Assembly: GCA_001643675.2 (NCBI GenBank)
Contig: LSRY02000082.1
Location: 2,501 to 46,400 of the forward strand
Direction of reading: 5' to 3'
Source: Monocercomonoides exilis
Lineage: Eukaryota > Preaxostyla > Oxymonadida > Polymastigidae
DNA length: 43,900 nt
Shown here: positions 13,401 to 28,400 of the stretch, in pieces
Layout of the letters: the number at the start of each line of letters is the position of its first letter
Numbering within the stretch: position 1 is the first letter of the stretch
Notes under the pieces: generated by a model
What the model was told of the DNA's origin: nothing
Seen by the model: the letters and a program-made list of their open reading frames with translations, nothing else
Databases searched by the model: none
Program-made: the position numbers and the translations under genes

Positions 13401-16400
13401 GAATGTGTGTTTGGGAGGTGTTATGACAAAAGTTAAAAAAGAAAAATAAAAACAAATTGCACCTTTCAAAACCTCGGATCGTCAATTCTGAGCAAAATCG
13501 ATAGATTTTGCCTGCCAACACAAAAAATAAAAATTTAAAAAATTGCATAAAAATAACTTACAAACCGAATTGAATGCGAGTTGCTGCGCAACGTGTAACA
13601 ATTGGCGACACACACATATCGCTCGCCTCCACCCCAAATGCTCACCCCTTTTCTGATAAAGAAGGAAAAAATGACTGAAAAAGGGGGTCATTCAGATAGA
13701 CTGAAAAAATGAAAATATTTTTTTAAAAAGAAAGAATGACCAGACAACAAAAAGAATGTGTGTTTGGGAGGTGTTATGACAAAAGTTAAAAAAGAAAAAT
13801 AAAAACAAATTGCACCTTTCAAAACCTCGGATCGTCAATTCTGAGCAAAATCGATAGATTTTGCCTGCCAACACAAAAATAAAAATTTAAAAAATTGCAT
13901 AAAAATAACTTACAAACCGAATTGAATGCGAGTTGCTGCGCAACGTGTAACAATTGGCGACACACACATATCGCTCGCCTCCACCCCAAATGCTCACCCC
14001 TTTTCTGATAAAGAAGGAAAAATGACTGAAAAAGGGGGTCATTCAGATAGACTGAAAAATGAAAATATTTTTTTAAAAAGAAAGAATGACCAGACAACAA
14101 AAAGAATGTGTGTTTGGGAGGTGTTATGACAAAAGTTAAAAAAGAAAAATAAAAACAAATTGCACCTTTCAAAACCTCGGATCGTCAATTCTGAGCAAAA
14201 TCGATAGATTTTGCCTGCCAACACAAAAATAAAAATTTAAAAAATTGCATAAAAATAACTTACAAACCGAATTGAATGCGAGTTGCTGCGCAACGTGTAA
14301 CAATTGGCGACACACACATATCGCTCGCCTCCACCCCAAATGCTCACCCCTTTTCTGATAAAGAAGGAAAAAATGACTGAAAAAGGGGGTCATTCAGATA
14401 GACTGAAAAAATGAAAATATTTTTTTAAAAAAGAAAGAATGACCAGACAACAAAAAGAATGTGTGTTTGGGAGGTGTTATGACAAAAGTTAAAAAAGAAA
14501 AATAAAAACAAATTGCACCTTTCAAAACCTCGGATCGTCAATTCTGAGCAAAATCGATAGATTTTGCCTGCCAACACAAAAATAAAAATTTAAAAAAATT
14601 GCATAAAAATAACTTACAAACCGAATTGAATGCGAGTTGCTGCGCAACGTGTAACAATTGGCGACACACACATATCGCTCGCCTCCACCCCAAATGCTCA
14701 CCCCTTTTCTGATAAAGAAGGAAAAATGACTGAAAAAGGGGTCATTCAGATAGACTGAAAAATGAAAATATTTTTTTAAAAAAGAAAGAATGACCAGACA
14801 ACAAAAAGAATGTGTGTTTGGGAGGTGTTATGACAAAAGTTAAAAAAGAAAAATAAAAACAAATTGCACCTTTCAAAACCTCGGATCGTTAATTCTGAGC
14901 AAAATCGATAGATTTTGCCTGCCAACACAAAAAAATAAAAATTTAAAAAATTGCATAAAAATAACTTACAAACCGAATTGAATGCGAGTTGCTGCGCAAC
15001 GTGTAACAATTGGCGACACACACATATCGCTCGCCTCCACCCCAAATGCTCACCCCTTTTCTGATAAAGAAGGAAAAATGACTGAAAAAGGGGGTCATTC
15101 AGATAGACTGAAAAATGAAAATATTTTTTTAAAAAGAAAGAATGACCAGACAACAAAAAGAATGTGTGTTTGGGAGGTGTTATGACAAAAGTTAAAAAAG
15201 AAAAATAAAAACAAATTGCACCTTTCAAAACCTCGGATCGTCAATTCTGAGCAAAATCGATAGATTTTGCCTGCCAACACAAAAATAAAAATTTAAAAAA
15301 TTGCATAAAAATAACTTACAAACCGAATTGAATGCGAGTTGCTGCGCAACGTGTAACAATTGGCGACACACACATATCGCTCGCCTCCACCCCAAATGCT
15401 CACCCCTTTTCTGATAAAGAAGGAAAAATGACTGAAAAAGGGGGTCATTCAGATAGACTGAAAAATGAAAATATTTTTTTAAAAAGAAAGAATGACCAGA
15501 CAACAAAAAGAATGTGTGTTTGGGAGGTGTTATGACAAAAGTTAAAAAAGAAAAATAAAAACAAATTGCACCTTTCAAAACCTCGGATCGTCGAATTCTG
15601 AGCAAAATCGATAGATTTTGCCTGCCAACACAAAAAAATAAAAATTTAAAAAATTGCATAAAAATAACTTACAAACCGAATTGAATGCGAGTTGCTGCGC
15701 AACGTGTAACAATTGGCGACACACACATATCGCTCGCCTCCACCCCAAATGCTCACCCCTTTTCTGATAAAGAAGGAAAAATGACTGAAAAAGGGGGTCA
15801 TTCAGATAGACTGAAAAAATGAAAATATTTTTTTAAAAAGAAAGAATGACCAGACAACAAAAAGAATGTGTGTTTGGGAGGTGTTATGACAAAAGTTAAA
15901 AAAGAAAAATAAAAACAAATTGCACCTTTCAAAACCTCGGATCGTCAATTCTGAGCAAAATCGATAGATTTTGCCTGCCAACACAAAAAATAAAAATTTA
16001 AAAAATTGCATAAAAATAACTTACAAACCGAATTGAATGCGAGTTGCTGCGCAACGTGTAACAATTGGCGACACACACATATCGCTCGCCTCCACCCCCA
16101 AATGCTCACCCCTTTTCTGATAAAGAAGGAAAAAATGACTGAAAAAGGGGTCATTCAGATAGACTGAAAAATGAAAATATTTTTTTAAAAAAGAAAGAAT
16201 GACCAGACAACAAAAAGAATGTGTGTTTGGGAGGTGTTATGACAAAAGTTAAAAAAGAAAAATAAAAACAAATTGCACCTTTCAAAACCTCGGATCGTCA
16301 ATTCTGAGCAAAATCGATAGATTTTGCCTGCCAACACAAAAAATAAAAATTTAAAAAATTGCATAAAAATAACTTACAAACCGAATTGAATGCGAGTTGC

Positions 16401-19400
16401 TGCGCAACGTGTAACAATTGGCGACACACACATATCGCTCGCCTCCACCCCAAATGCTCACCCCTTTTCTGATAAAGAAGGAAAAAATGACTGAAAAAGG
16501 GGGTCATTCAGATAGACTGAAAAATGAAAATATTTTTTTAAAAAGAAAGAATGACCAGACAACAAAAAGAATGTGTGTTTGGGAGGTGTTATGACAAAAG
16601 TTAAAAAAGAAAAATAAAAACAAATTGCACCTTTCAAAACCTCGGATCGTCAATTCTGAGCAAAATCGATAGATTTTGCCTGCCAACACAAAAAAATAAA
16701 AATTTAAAAAAATTGCATAAAAATAACTTACAAACCGAATTGAATGCGAGTTGCTGCGCAACGTGTAACAATTGGCGACACACACATATCGCTCGCCTCC
16801 ACCCCAAATGCTCACCCCTTTTCTGATAAAGAAGGAAAAATGACTGAAAAAGGGGTCATTCAGATAGACTGAAAAATGAAAATATTTTTTTAAAAAGAAA
16901 GAATGACCAGACAACAAAAAGAATGTGTGTTTGGGAGGTGTTATGACAAAAGTTAAAAAAGAAAAATAAAAACAAATTGCACCTTTCAAAACCTCGGATC
17001 GTTAATTCTGAGCAAAATCGATAGATTTTGCCTGCCAACACAAAAAAATAAAAATTTAAAAAATTGCATAAAAATAACTTACAAACCGAATTGAATGCGA
17101 GTTGCTGCGCAACGTGTAACAATTGGCGACACACACATATCGCTCGCCTCCACCCCAAATGCTCACCCCTTTTCTGATAAAGAAGGAAAAAATGACTGAA
17201 AAAGGGGGTCATTCAGATAGACTGAAAAAATGAAAATATTTTTTTAAAAAAGAAAGAATGACCAGACAACAAAAAGAATGTGTGTTTGGGAGGTGTTATG
17301 ACAAAAGTTAAAAAAGAAAAATAAAAACAAATTGCACCTTTCAAAACCTCGGATCGTCGACATTCTGAGCAAAATCGATAGATTTTGCCTGCCAACACAA
17401 AAATAAAAATTTAAAAAATTGCATAAAAATAACTTACAAACCGAATTGAATGCGAGTTGCTGCGCAACGTGTAACAATTGGCGACACACACATATCGCTC
17501 GCCTCCACCCCAAATGCTCACCCCTTTTCTGATAAAGAAGGAAAAATGACTGAAAAAGGGGGTCATTCAGATAGACTGAAAAATGAAAATATTTTTTTAA
17601 AAAAGAAAGAATGACCAGACAACAAAAAGAATGTGTGTTTGGGAGGTGTTATGACAAAAGTTAAAAAAGAAAAATAAAAACAAATTGCACCTTTCAAAAC
17701 CTCGGATCGTCAATTCTGAGCAAAATCGATAGATTTTGCCTGCCAACACAAAAAATAAAAATTTAAAAAATTGCATAAAAATAACTTACAAACCGAATTG
17801 AATGCGAGTTGCTGCGCAACGTGTAACAATTGGCGACACACACATATCGCTCGCCTCCACCCCAAATGCTCACCCCTTTTCTGATAAAGAAGGAAAAATG
17901 ACTGAAAAAGGGGGTCATTCAGATAGACTGAAAAATGAAAATATTTTTTTAAAAAGAAAGAATGACCAGACAACAAAAAGAATGTGTGTTTGGGAGGTGT
18001 TATGACAAAAGTTAAAAAAGAAAAATAAAAACAAATTGCACCTTTCAAAACCTCGGATCGTTAATTCTGAGCAAAATCGATAGATTTTGCCTGCCAACAC
18101 AAAAAATAAAAATTTAAAAAATTGCATAAAAATAACTTACAAACCGAATTGAATGCGAGTTGCTGCGCAACGTGTAACAATTGGCGACACACACATATCG
18201 CTCGCCTCCACCCCAAATGCTCACCCCTTTTCTGATAAAGAAGGAAAAAATGACTGAAAAAGGGGGTCATTCAGATAGACTGAAAAAATGAAAATATTTT
18301 TTTAAAAAGAAAGAATGACCAGACAACAAAAAGAATGTGTGTTTGGGAGGTGTTATGACAAAAGTTAAAAAAGAAAAATAAAAACAAATTGCACCTTTCA
18401 AAACCTCGGATCGTCAATTCTGAGCAAAATCGATAGATTTTGCCTGCCAACACAAAAAATAAAAATTTAAAAAATTGCATAAAAATAACTTACAAACCGA
18501 ATTGAATGCGAGTTGCTGCGCAACGTGTAACAATTGGCGACACACACATATCGCTCGCCTCCACCCCAAATGCTCACCCCTTTTCTGATAAAGAAGGAAA
18601 AATGACTGAAAAAGGGGGTCATTCAGATAGACTGAAAAAATGAAAATATTTTTTTAAAAAGAAAGAATGACCAGACAACAAAAAGAATGTGTGTTTGGGA
18701 GGTGTTATGACAAAAGTTAAAAAAGAAAAATAAAAACAAATTGCACCTTTCAAAACCTCGGATCGTCAATTCTGAGCAAAATCGATAGATTTTGCCTGCC
18801 AACACAAAAATAAAAATTTAAAAAATTGCATAAAAATAACTTACAAACCGAATTGAATGCGAGTTGCTGCGCAACGTGTAACAATTGGCGACACACACAT
18901 ATCGCTCGCCTCCACCCCAAATGCTCACCCCTTTTCTGATAAAGAAGGAAAAATGACTGAAAAAGGGGGTCATTCAGATAGACTGAAAAATGAAAATATT
19001 TTTTTAAAAAAGAAAGAATGACCAGACAACAAAAAGAATGTGTGTTTGGGAGGTGTTATGACAAAAGTTAAAAAAGAAAAATAAAAACAAATTGCACCTT
19101 TCAAAACCTCGGATCGTCAATTCTGAGCAAAATCGATAGATTTTGCCTGCCAACACAAAAAATAAAAATTTAAAAAATTGCATAAAAATAACTTACAAAC
19201 CGAATTGAATGCGAGTTGCTGCGCAACGTGTAACAATTGGCGACACACACATATCGCTCGCCTCCACCCCAAATGCTCACCCCTTTTCTGATAAAGAAGG
19301 AAAAATGACTGAAAAAGGGGGTCATTCAGATAGACTGAAAAAATGAAAATATTTTTTTAAAAAGAAAGAATGACCAGACAACAAAAAGAATGTGTGTTTG

Positions 19401-22400
19401 GGAGGTGTTATGACAAAAGTTAAAAAAGAAAAATAAAAACAAATTGCACCTTTCAAAACCTCGGATCGTCAATTCTGAGCAAAATCGATAGATTTTGCCT
19501 GCCAACACAAAAAATAAAAATTTAAAAAATTGCATAAAAATAACTTACAAACCGAATTGAATGCGAGTTGCTGCGCAACGTGTAACAATTGGCGACACAC
19601 ACATATCGCTCGCCTCCACCCCAAATGCTCACCCCTTTTCTGATAAAGAAGGAAAAATGACTGAAAAAGGGGGTCATTCAGATAGACTGAAAAATGAAAA
19701 TATTTTTTTAAAAAAGAAAGAATGACCAGACAACAAAAAGAATGTGTGTTTGGGAGGTGTTATGACAAAAGTTAAAAAAGAAAAATAAAAACAAATTGCA
19801 CCTTTCAAAACCTCGGATCGTTAATTCTGAGCAAAATCGATAGATTTTGCCTGCCAACACAAAAAAATAAAAATTTAAAAAATTGCATAAAAATAACTTA
19901 CAAACCGAATTGAATGCGAGTTGCTGCGCAACGTGTAACAATTGGCGACACACACATATCGCTCGCCTCCACCCCAAATGCTCACCCCTTTTCTGATAAA
20001 GAAGGAAAAATGACTGAAAAAGGGGGTCATTCAGATAGACTGAAAAATGAAAATATTTTTTTAAAAAGAAAGAATGACCAGACAACAAAAAGAATGTGTG
20101 TTTGGGAGGTGTTATGACAAAAGTTAAAAAAGAAAAATAAAAACAAATTGCACCTTTCAAAACCTCGGATCGTCAATTCTGAGCAAAATCGATAGATTTT
20201 GCCTGCCAACACAAAAAAATAAAAATTTAAAAAATTGCATAAAAATAACTTACAAACCGAATTGAATGCGAGTTGCTGCGCAACGTGTAACAATTGGCGA
20301 CACACACATATCGCTCGCCTCCACCCCAAATGCTCACCCCTTTTCTGATAAAGAAGGAAAAATGACTGAAAAAGGGGGTCATTCAGATAGACTGAAAAAA
20401 TGAAAATATTTTTTTAAAAAGAAAGAATGACCAGACAACAAAAAGAATGTGTGTTTGGGAGGTGTTATGACAAAAGTTAAAAAAGAAAAATAAAAACAAA
20501 TTGCACCTTTCAAAACCTCGGATCGTCAATTCTGAGCAAAATCGATAGATTTTGCCTGCCAACACAAAAAAATAAAAATTTAAAAAATTGCATAAAAATA
20601 ACTTACAAACCGAATTGAATGCGAGTTGCTGCGCAACGTGTAACAATTGGCGACACACACATATCGCTCGCCTCCACCCCAAATGCTCACCCCTTTTCTG
20701 ATAAAGAAGGAAAAATGACTGAAAAAGGGGGTCATTCAGATAGACTGAAAAATGAAAATATTTTTTTAAAAAAGAAAGAATGACCAGACAACAAAAAGAA
20801 TGTGTGTTTGGGAGGTGTTATGACAAAAGTTAAAAAAGAAAAATAAAAACAAATTGCACCTTTCAAAACCTCGGATCGTCAATTCTGAGCAAAATCGATA
20901 GATTTTGCCTGCCAACACAAAAAATAAAAATTTAAAAAATTGCATAAAAATAACTTACAAACCGAATTGAATGCGAGTTGCTGCGCAACGTGTAACAATT
21001 GGCGACACACACATATCGCTCGCCTCCACCCCAAATGCTCACCCCTTTTCTGATAAAGAAGGAAAAATGACTGAAAAAGGGGGTCATTCAGATAGACTGA
21101 AAAAATGAAAATATTTTTTTAAAAAAGAAAGAATGACCAGACAACAAAAAGAATGTGTGTTTGGGAGGTGTTATGACAAAAGTTAAAAAAGAAAAATAAA
21201 AACAAATTGCACCTTTCAAAACCTCGGATCGTCAATTCTGAGCAAAATCGATAGATTTTGCCTGCCAACACAAAAAAAAATAAAAATTTAAAAAATTGCA
21301 TAAAAATAACTTACAAACCGAATTGAATGCGAGTTGCTGCGCAACGTGTAACAATTGGCGACACACACATATCGCTCGCCTCCACCCCAAATGCTCACCC
21401 CTTTTCTGATAAAGAAGGAAAAATGACTGAAAAAGGGGGTCATTCAGATAGACTGAAAAATGAAAATATTTTTTTAAAAAAGAAAGAATGACCAGACAAC
21501 AAAAAGAATGTGTGTTTGGGAGGTGTTATGACAAAAGTTAAAAAAGAAAAATAAAAACAAATTGCACCTTTCAAAACCTCGGATCGTCAATTCTGAGCAA
21601 AATCGATAGATTTTGCCTGCCAACACAAAAAAAAATAAAAATTTAAAAAATTGCATAAAAATAACTTACAAACCGAATTGAATGCGAGTTGCTGCGCAAC
21701 GTGTAACAATTGGCGACACACACATATCGCTCGCCTCCACCCCAAATGCTCACCCCTTTTCTGATAAAGAAGGAAAAAATGACTGAAAAAGGGGGTCATT
21801 CAGATAGACTGAAAAAATGAAAATATTTTTTTAAAAAGAAAGAATGACCAGACAACAAAAAGAATGTGTGTTTGGGAGGTGTTATGACAAAAGTTAAAAA
21901 AGAAAAATAAAAACAAATTGCACCTTTCAAAACCTCGGATCGTCGAATTCTGAGCAAAATCGATAGATTTTGCCTGCCAACACAAAAAATAAAAATTTAA
22001 AAAATTGCATAAAAATAACTTACAAACCGAATTGAATGCGAGTTGCTGCGCAACGTGTAACAATTGGCGACACACACATATCGCTCGCCTCCACCCCAAA
22101 TGCTCACCCCTTTTCTGATAAAGAAGGAAAAATGACTGAAAAAGGGGGTCATTCAGATAGACTGAAAAATGAAAATATTTTTTTAAAAAAGAAAGAATGA
22201 CCAGACAACAAAAAGAATGTGTGTTTGGGAGGTGTTATGACAAAAGTTAAAAAAGAAAAATAAAAACAAATTGCACCTTTCAAAACCTCGGATCGTCAAT
22301 TCTGAGCAAAATCGATAGATTTTGCCTGCCAACACAAAAAATAAAAATTTAAAAAATTGCATAAAAATAACTTACAAACCGAATTGAATGCGAGTTGCTG

Positions 22401-25400
22401 CGCAACGTGTAACAATTGGCGACACACACATATCGCTCGCCTCCACCCCAAATGCTCACCCCTTTTCTGATAAAGAAGGAAAAATGACTGAAAAAGGGGG
22501 TCATTCAGATAGACTGAAAAAATGAAAATATTTTTTTAAAAAGAAAGAATGACCAGACAACAAAAAGAATGTGTGTTTGGGAGGTGTTATGACAAAAGTT
22601 AAAAAAGAAAAATAAAAACAAATTGCACCTTTCAAAACCTCGGATCGTTAATTCTGAGCAAAATCGATAGATTTTGCCTGCCAACACAAAAAAAAATAAA
22701 AATTTAAAAAATTGCATAAAAATAACTTACAAACCGAATTGAATGCGAGTTGCTGCGCAACGTGTAACAATTGGCGACACACACATATCGCTCGCCTCCA
22801 CCCCAAATGCTCACCCCTTTTCTGATAAAGAAGGAAAAAATGACTGAAAAAGGGGGTCATTCAGATAGACTGAAAAATGAAAATATTTTTTTAAAAAGAA
22901 AGAATGACCAGACAACAAAAAGAATGTGTGTTTGGGAGGTGTTATGACAAAAGTTAAAAAAGAAAAATAAAAACAAATTGCACCTTTCAAAACCTCGGAT
23001 CGTCGAATTCTGAGCAAAATCGATAGATTTTGCCTGCCAACACAAAAAATAAAAATTTAAAAAATTGCATAAAAATAACTTACAAACCGAATTGAATGCG
23101 AGTTGCTGCGCAACGTGTAACAATTGGCGACACACACATATCGCTCGCCTCCACCCCAAATGCTCACCCCTTTTCTGATAAAGAAGGAAAAATGACTGAA
23201 AAAGGGGGTCATTCAGATAGACTGAAAAAATGAAAATATTTTTTTAAAAAGAAAGAATGACCAGACAACAAAAAGAATGTGTGTTTGGGAGGTGTTATGA
23301 CAAAAGTTAAAAAAGAAAAATAAAAACAAATTGCACCTTTCAAAACCTCGGATCGTTAATTCTGGAGCAAAATCGATAGATTTTGCCTGCCAACACAAAA
23401 AATAAAAATTTAAAAAATTGCATAAAAATAACTTACAAACCGAATTGAATGCGAGTTGCTGCGCAACGTGTAACAATTGGCGACACACACATATCGCTCG
23501 CCTCCACCCCAAATGCTCACCCCTTTTCTGATAAAGAAGGAAAAATGACTGAAAAAGGGGGTCATTCAGATAGACTGAAAAAATGAAAATATTTTTTTAA
23601 AAAAGAAAGAATGACCAGACAACAAAAAGAATGTGTGTTTGGGAGGTGTTATGACAAAAGTTAAAAAAGAAAAATAAAAACAAATTGCACCTTTCAAAAC
23701 CTCGGATCGTTAATTCTGAGCAAAATCGATAGATTTTGCCTGCCAACACAAAAAAATAAAAATTTAAAAAATTGCATAAAAATAACTTACAAACCGAATT
23801 GAATGCGAGTTGCTGCGCAACGTGTAACAATTGGCGACACACACATATCGCTCGCCTCCACCCCAAATGCTCACCCCTTTTCTGATAAAGAAGGAAAAAT
23901 GACTGAAAAAGGGGGTCATTCAGATAGACTGAAAAAATGAAAATATTTTTTTAAAAAAGAAAGAATGACCAGACAACAAAAAGAATGTGTGTTTGGGAGG
24001 TGTTATGACAAAAGTTAAAAAAGAAAAATAAAAACAAATTGCACCTTTCAAAACCTCGGATCGTCAATTCTGAGCAAAATCGATAGATTTTGCCTGCCAA
24101 CACAAAAAATAAAAATTTAAAAAATTGCATAAAAATAACTTACAAACCGAATTGAATGCGAGTTGCTGCGCAACGTGTAACAATTGGCGACACACACATA
24201 TCGCTCGCCTCCACCCCAAATGCTCACCCCTTTTCTGATAAAGAAGGAAAAAATGACTGAAAAAGGGGGTCATTCAGATAGACTGAAAAAATGAAAATAT
24301 TTTTTTAAAAAGAAAGAATGACCAGACAACAAAAAGAATGTGTGTTTGGGAGGTGTTATGACAAAAGTTAAAAAAGAAAAATAAAAACAAATTGCACCTT
24401 TCAAAACCTCGGATCGTCAATTCTGAGCAAAATCGATAGATTTTGCCTGCCAACACAAAAAAAATAAAAATTTAAAAAATTGCATAAAAATAACTTACAA
24501 ACCGAATTGAATGCGAGTTGCTGCGCAACGTGTAACAATTGGCGACACACACATATCGCTCGCCTCCACCCCAAATGCTCACCCCTTTTCTGATAAAGAA
24601 GGAAAAATGACTGAAAAAGGGGGTCATTCAGATAGACTGAAAAATGAAAATATTTTTTTAAAAAAGAAAGAATGACCAGACAACAAAAAGAATGTGTGTT
24701 TGGGAGGTGTTATGACAAAAGTTAAAAAAGAAAAATAAAAACAAATTGCACCTTTCAAAACCTCGGATCGTCAATTCTGAGCAAAATCGATAGATTTTGC
24801 CTGCCAACACAAAAAATAAAAATTTAAAAAATTGCATAAAAATAACTTACAAACCGAATTGAATGCGAGTTGCTGCGCAACGTGTAACAATTGGCGACAC
24901 ACACATATCGCTCGCCTCCACCCCAAATGCTCACCCCTTTTCTGATAAAGAAGGAAAAATGACTGAAAAAGGGGGTCATTCAGATAGACTGAAAAAATGA
25001 AAATATTTTTTTAAAAAGAAAGAATGACCAGACAACAAAAAGAATGTGTGTTTGGGAGGTGTTATGACAAAAGTTAAAAAGAAAAATAAAAACAAATTGC
25101 ACCTTTCAAAACCTCGGATCGTTAATTCTGAGCAAAATCGATAGATTTTGCCTGCCAACACAAAAAATAAAAATTTAAAAAATTGCATAAAAATAACTTA
25201 CAAACCGAATTGAATGCGAGTTGCTGCGCAACGTGTAACAATTGGCGACACACACATATCGCTCGCCTCCACCCCAAATGCTCACCCCTTTTCTGATAAA
25301 GAAGGAAAAAATGACTGAAAAAGGGGGTCATTCAGATAGACTGAAAAAATGAAAATATTTTTTTAAAAAAGAAAGAATGACCAGACAACAAAAAGAATGT

Positions 25401-28400
25401 GTGTTTGGGAGGTGTTATGACAAAAGTTAAAAAAGAAAAATAAAAACAAATTGCACCTTTCAAAACCTCGGATCGTTAATTCTGAGCAAAATCGATAGAT
25501 TTTGCCTGCCAACACAAAAAAATAAAAATTTAAAAAATTGCATAAAAATAACTTACAAACCGAATTGAATGCGAGTTGCTGCGCAACGTGTAACAATTGG
25601 CGACACACACATATCGCTCGCCTCCACCCCAAATGCTCACCCCTTTTCTGATAAAGAAGGAAAAAATGACTGAAAAAGGGGGTCATTCAGATAGACTGAA
25701 AAAATGAAAATATTTTTTTAAAAAGAAAGAATGACCAGACAACAAAAAGAATGTGTGTTTGGGAGGTGTTATGACAAAAGTTAAAAAAGAAAAATAAAAA
25801 CAAATTGCACCTTTCAAAACCTCGGATCGTTAATTCTGAGCAAAATCGATAGATTTTGCCTGCCAACACAAAAAATAAAAATTTAAAAAATTGCATAAAA
25901 ATAACTTACAAACCGAATTGAATGCGAGTTGCTGCGCAACGTGTAACAATTGGCGACACACACATATCGCTCGCCTCCACCCCAAATGCTCACCCCTTTT
26001 CTGATAAAGAAGGAAAAAATGACTGAAAAAGGGGGTCATTCAGATAGACTGAAAAAATGAAAATATTTTTTTAAAAAAGAAAGAATGACCAGACAACAAA
26101 AAGAATGTGTGTTTGGGAGGTGTTATGACAAAAGTTAAAAAAGAAAAATAAAAACAAATTGCACCTTTCAAAACCTCGGATCGTCAATTCTGAGCAAAAT
26201 CGATAGATTTTGCCTGCCAACACAAAAAAAAATAAAAATTTAAAAAATTGCATAAAAATAACTTACAAACCGAATTGAATGCGAGTTGCTGCGCAACGTG
26301 TAACAATTGGCGACACACACATATCGCTCGCCTCCACCCCAAATGCTCACCCCTTTTCTGATAAAGAAGGAAAAATGACTGAAAAAGGGGTCATTCAGAT
26401 AGACTGAAAAAATGAAAATATTTTTTTAAAAAGAAAGAATGACCAGACAACAAAAAGAATGTGTGTTTGGGAGGTGTTATGACAAAAGTTAAAAAAGAAA
26501 AATAAAAACAAATTGCACCTTTCAAAACCTCGGATCGTTAATTCTGAGCAAAATCGATAGATTTTGCCTGCCAACACAAAAAATAAAAATTTAAAAAATT
26601 GCATAAAAATAACTTACAAACCGAATTGAATGCGAGTTGCTGCGCAACGTGTAACAATTGGCGACACACACATATCGCTCGCCTCCACCCCAAATGCTCA
26701 CCCCTTTTCTGATAAAGAAGGAAAAAATGACTGAAAAAGGGGGTCATTCAGATAGACTGAAAAAATGAAAATATTTTTTTAAAAAGAAAGAATGACCAGA
26801 CAACAAAAAGAATGTGTGTTTGGGAGGTGTTATGACAAAAGTTAAAAAAGAAAAATAAAAACAAATTGCACCTTTCAAAACCTCGGATCGTCAATTCTGA
26901 GCAAAATCGATAGATTTTGCCTGCCAACACAAAAAAATAAAAATTTAAAAAATTGCATAAAAATAACTTACAAACCGAATTGAATGCGAGTTGCTGCGCA
27001 ACGTGTAACAATTGGCGACACACACATATCGCTCGCCTCCACCCCAAATGCTCACCCCTTTTCTGATAAAGAAGGAAAAAATGACTGAAAAAGGGGGTCA
27101 TTCAGATAGACTGAAAAAATGAAAATATTTTTTTTAAAAAAGAAAGAATGACCAGACAACAAAAAGAATGTGTGTTTGGGAGGTGTTATGACAAAAGTTA
27201 AAAAAGAAAAATAAAAACAAATTGCACCTTTCAAAACCTCGGATCGTCAATTCTGAGCAAAATCGATAGATTTTGCCTGCCAACACAAAAAAATAAAAAT
27301 TTAAAAAAATTGCATAAAAATAACTTACAAACCGAATTGAATGCGAGTTGCTGCGCAACGTGTAACAATTGGCGACACACACATATCGCTCGCCTCCACC
27401 CCAAATGCTCACCCCTTTTCTGATAAAGAAGGAAAAATGACTGAAAAGGGGGTCATTCAGATAGACTGAAAAAATGAAAATATTTTTTTAAAAAAGAAAG
27501 AATGACCAGACAACAAAAAGAATGTGTGTTTGGGAGGTGTTATGACAAAAGTTAAAAAAGAAAAATAAAAACAAATTGCACCTTTCAAAACCTCGGATCG
27601 TTAATTCTGAGCAAAATCGATAGATTTTGCCTGCCAACACAAAAAATAAAAATTTAAAAAATTGCATAAAAATAACTTACAAACCGAATTGAATGCGAGT
27701 TGCTGCGCAACGTGTAACAATTGGCGACACACACATATCGCTCGCCTCCACCCCAAATGCTCACCCCTTTTCTGATAAAGAAGGAAAAATGACTGAAAAA
27801 GGGGGTCATTCAGATAGACTGAAAAATGAAAATATTTTTTTAAAAAAGAAAGAATGACCAGACAACAAAAAGAATGTGTGTTTGGGAGGTGTTATGACAA
27901 AAGTTAAAAAAGAAAAATAAAAACAAATTGCACCTTTCAAAACCTCGGATCGTCAATTCTGAGCAAAATCGATAGATTTTGCCTGCCAACACAAAAAAAT
28001 AAAAATTTAAAAAAATTGCATAAAAATAACTTACAAACCGAATTGAATGCGAGTTGCTGCGCAACGTGTAACAATTGGCGACACACACATATCGCTCGCC
28101 TCCACCCCAAATGCTCACCCCTTTTCTGATAAAGAAGGAAAAAATGACTGAAAAAGGGGGTCATTCAGATAGACTGAAAAAATGAAAATATTTTTTTTAA
28201 AAAAAGAAAGAATGACCAGACAACAAAAAGAATGTGTGTTTGGGAGGTGTTATGACAAAAGTTAAAAAAGAAAAATAAAAACAAATTGCACCTTTCAAAA
28301 CCTCGGATCGTCGAATTCTGAGCAAAATCGATAGATTTTGCCTGCCAACACAAAAAATAAAAATTTAAAAAAATTGCATAAAAATAACTTACAAACCGAA